From contig BQMF02000026.1 in assembly GCA_027922465.2 (NCBI GenBank), forward strand, positions 1,550,001 through 1,614,000: 64,000 nt of DNA, read 5' to 3'. The notes under the pieces are model-generated. The model saw only the letters and a list, made by a program, of their open reading frames with translations. It had not been told where the DNA came from and made no database searches. The stretch comes from Turritopsis dohrnii (taxonomy: Eukaryota; Cnidaria; Hydrozoa; Anthoathecata; Oceaniidae). Of this stretch, positions 62,101 through 64,000 are shown in pieces. Made by a program: the position numbers and the translations under genes. The first letter of the stretch is position 1, and each line of letters starts with the position of its first letter.

Positions 62101-64000
62101 ACTATTCTTTTTATTACTTAATTACTTCTTGAAGATTTTTTAGGGAATACAACTTTGAATTAAAATCTTTTTTAAAAAATCTCTAAATTGAAGCAAGACT
62201 GAAGTTTTATATGAGACAACAAAGTTTAATTGTTATCGTTGTTAAGAGGTAAAATGTAAAATACCACAACATCATTCTGCATTATGCATATCTTTTTAAA
62301 GCGTGAACTAATATCAGTTCTTTCTGAAATCTTTCTAGAAAGTCTTCCAGTCATCTGCAGGAATACTTCTGCCCGGTAGGGCATCTTGTTTTGTTTTGTT
62401 TTTTTGTATTCCTGCGTAAGCAAGGAATACTTTGAAACCGTTCGTGTTTTTTTTGTTTTTTTTTTCTTTTTTTTTCACTGTCCAAACCTAGACCAATTTT
62501 TGTCGATGGGAAATAGCCACTCAAATCATTAATGTTCCCAACTTACATTCTTTTTATGATTTAACAGTCTAAACTCACACTATATTCATTGTATACAAGT
62601 ACTTTGCTTGAAAAGACTCTAAAAGTGTAAAATATAAGCTCTAGTGAAAGGAATAACTAACATATGGCTAAATCGCAGATGCCAGGTAGAAATGTTGTTT
62701 CATGTGAGTCTTATGCAACGTTCTTAAGTTTACCGTAGTTGTTTTAAAAATGGAAGCGAAGAAACATGCGTAGATCTGTGAAAGTTTCTTTATTGAATAT
62801 ATGGATATAGAAGAGATTGTAGTACGGCTGTAAATCTTAAAAGAATCAAGAATATTTATGATCCTAGCTGATAATCTACGTGAAACTAATATTCTTAGTA
62901 GTCATTCTTGACAAATAAGCAGTTCTTGATGCTTCAAAACAGATATGGACGACTACCAATAGGGTATGTTTATATCGATTTAATGCGTAAGTTTTCTATT
63001 AGTCTTTCTAAATGTAATACAATTTTTTAATTCATGTTCCTAGATAAGCTACCCTGTTTTTATAAAGCTCTGGAATCTTGAAGCACAGCTTATCTTCCTC
63101 ATCAGCTTATACCCATTTTATTAATCAATAGATGACCACTTTTTTAATTGACTAGTCGAATTTAAAACATTGTATGATTTTAAAATTTGTATACTATCAA
63201 GCTGACGATAAAAAGGAAACACAGATACTTTTATTATTTCGCAAGGCCAAGTAAAAGTTTTTATTATGAAGTTCAGGTACAAACAACATAAAGATTTTCA
63301 TACTGTATAGTTTTAAAAGTAGTATTTTGAAACGTCCACGGAAGAGTGTTCTCTAATGGATTTTTAAACTGACGGTGTTCCTTTTTAAGCTTGATCTCTG
63401 GCAAAATTTTTCAAAGTCTCTTAACTGTTATGATGCTCTTGGGATTGTAATTAAATGAATTCGAAGTTATTACTATTTACGCCACAGATTTTCCATTCAA
63501 AACTTAATGTGACAAAGTTTTCATTACTTAATTACTTTTTGAAGATGCTTTAGGGAATATAACTATGAATAAAAAACTGTTTGAAAAAATCTCTAAATGA
63601 TGCAAAACAGTGCATTTTATATGAAATAACAAATATTACTTCTTTCACAGCTACAAGATAAACTGTAAAACACAAAGAACATCATACCACATTTTGCATA
63701 TTGTTTTAAACCGTGAACAAACATTCACCTTTTAAAGCACAGATTATTCTTAACACGATAATCTTTTAATTAGTTAATTGCTTCTTGAAGATGCTTTAGG
63801 GAGTGCAACTTCGAATGGAAATCTTATTAAAAAAATCTCTAAATTGATGCAAGACTGAAGTTTTATATGAAACAACAAAGTTTAATAGTTATCGTAGCTA
63901 AAAGGTAAAATGTAAAATACTGCAAACATCATTCTGCACTATGCATATGGTTTTAAAGCGTGAACTAACACTCATTTCTTTCTGAAAAGGCTCCAAAATG
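56166..64000. repeat. Tandem array of 1.2-1.6-kb noncoding units
   Basis: CACTGTCCAAACCTAGACC starts units at 56175, 57756, 59776, 61090 and 62476; the last unit runs to the window edge. Units share TTTTTGTCGATGGGAAATAG, GATCTCCGGCAAAATTTTTC and a GCCCGGTAGGGC hairpin before a T-run. Lengths are 1581, 2020 (1217 without the inserted element), 1314 and 1386 bp. An inner module of about 245 bp (CTTCTTGAAGAT...AAAGCGTGAACTAA) occurs twice in units 1 and 5 and once in units 2 to 4, and only units 1 and 5 begin with GTATTCCTGCGTAAGCAAGG. There is no coding frame; homology between units is high. Confidence 0.88.
58685..59487 (-). mobile_element. Non-autonomous Helentron-like element, copy 2, in the array
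   Basis: An 803-bp insertion in array unit 2, collinear with 17034-18017 minus its MITE. The minus-strand 5' end is ACGGTAGTAGCGATAGCGAA with its hairpin partner TACCGTATT. The 3' end is GCTGCTACCGTTTTGCGCCA plus TCTGGCTCTTG. Unit 3 of the array (60794-60804, CTTAATTACTTC) gives the empty site. Comparison shows the insert plus an ambiguous TAA at the edges: either a 3-bp duplication or insertion at T/T without duplication. Confidence 0.85.

Overview
The window is AT-rich eukaryotic DNA dominated by transposable elements and their wreckage. There is no operon-like packing. Genes are single exons or exons with GT-AG introns, and there are polyadenylation signals, microsatellites, tRNA-headed SINEs, LINEs with short simple-repeat tails, pogo/Tigger, hAT and Helitron-type remnants, and many small inverted-repeat elements (MITEs). 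The mix of Helitron proteins with a protease-like domain and DUF6570, THAP-like exons, a 2A-bearing LINE and tyrosine-recombinase genes suggests an early-branching metazoan. A cnidarian, possibly a hydrozoan, is my guess; the assignment is inferred and not proven.

Layout. 1-6 kb: noncoding DNA, a MITE, a Tigger pseudogene, a broken THAP-like exon and a broken C2H2 zinc-finger gene. 6.1-7.1 kb: the 5' part of a Helentron-like element (copy A). 7.1-13.5 kb: MITEs, a Helentron-type 3' end, a gag remnant, a SINE tail and a hAT pseudogene. 14.2-16.3 kb: the one ordinary-looking intact gene, a secreted SGNH/GDSL hydrolase with a long disordered N-terminus. 17.0-18.0 kb: a non-autonomous Helentron-like element with a Harbinger-like MITE inside it. 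20.3-23.7 kb: Helentron-like copy B, split by two more MITEs. 24.4-31 kb: LINE tails, MITEs and a SINE tail.

32.2-41.1 kb is the most interesting part: a candidate tyrosine-recombinase mobile element of about 9 kb. It lies between clusters of a GATAGCCTGACATCTT motif in the same orientation. All its genes are on the + strand. The first is a multi-exon protein with the two hallmark motifs of Dbf4 (the activator of the replication kinase Cdc7), followed by paired zinc-finger modules, a four-fold tandemly duplicated stretch that includes an exon, and a 55-residue coding minisatellite. The second is a tyrosine recombinase with a C-terminal SANT/Myb-like domain. A tandemly duplicated block with four perfect TGACGTCA sites lies between them. 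This copy is damaged: a frameshift in a G-run, a nonsense codon in the minisatellite, and a 758-bp MITE in the recombinase exon whose removal would leave a continuous frame. The recombinase intron is made of SINE-tail sequence.

42-49 kb: a 5'-truncated LINE and two Tigger pseudogenes. 49.7-50.5 kb: a hairpin element with 190-bp arms. 51.4-51.7 kb: a nearly full SINE. 52.1-56.2 kb: a long LINE on the - strand with a 2A motif, PHD-type finger, endonuclease and reverse transcriptase, broken by three frame changes. 56.2-64 kb: a tandem array of 1.2-1.6-kb noncoding units, one of which carries a clean Helentron-like insertion.

All functional calls are read from the sequence by eye. No search or alignment was run.
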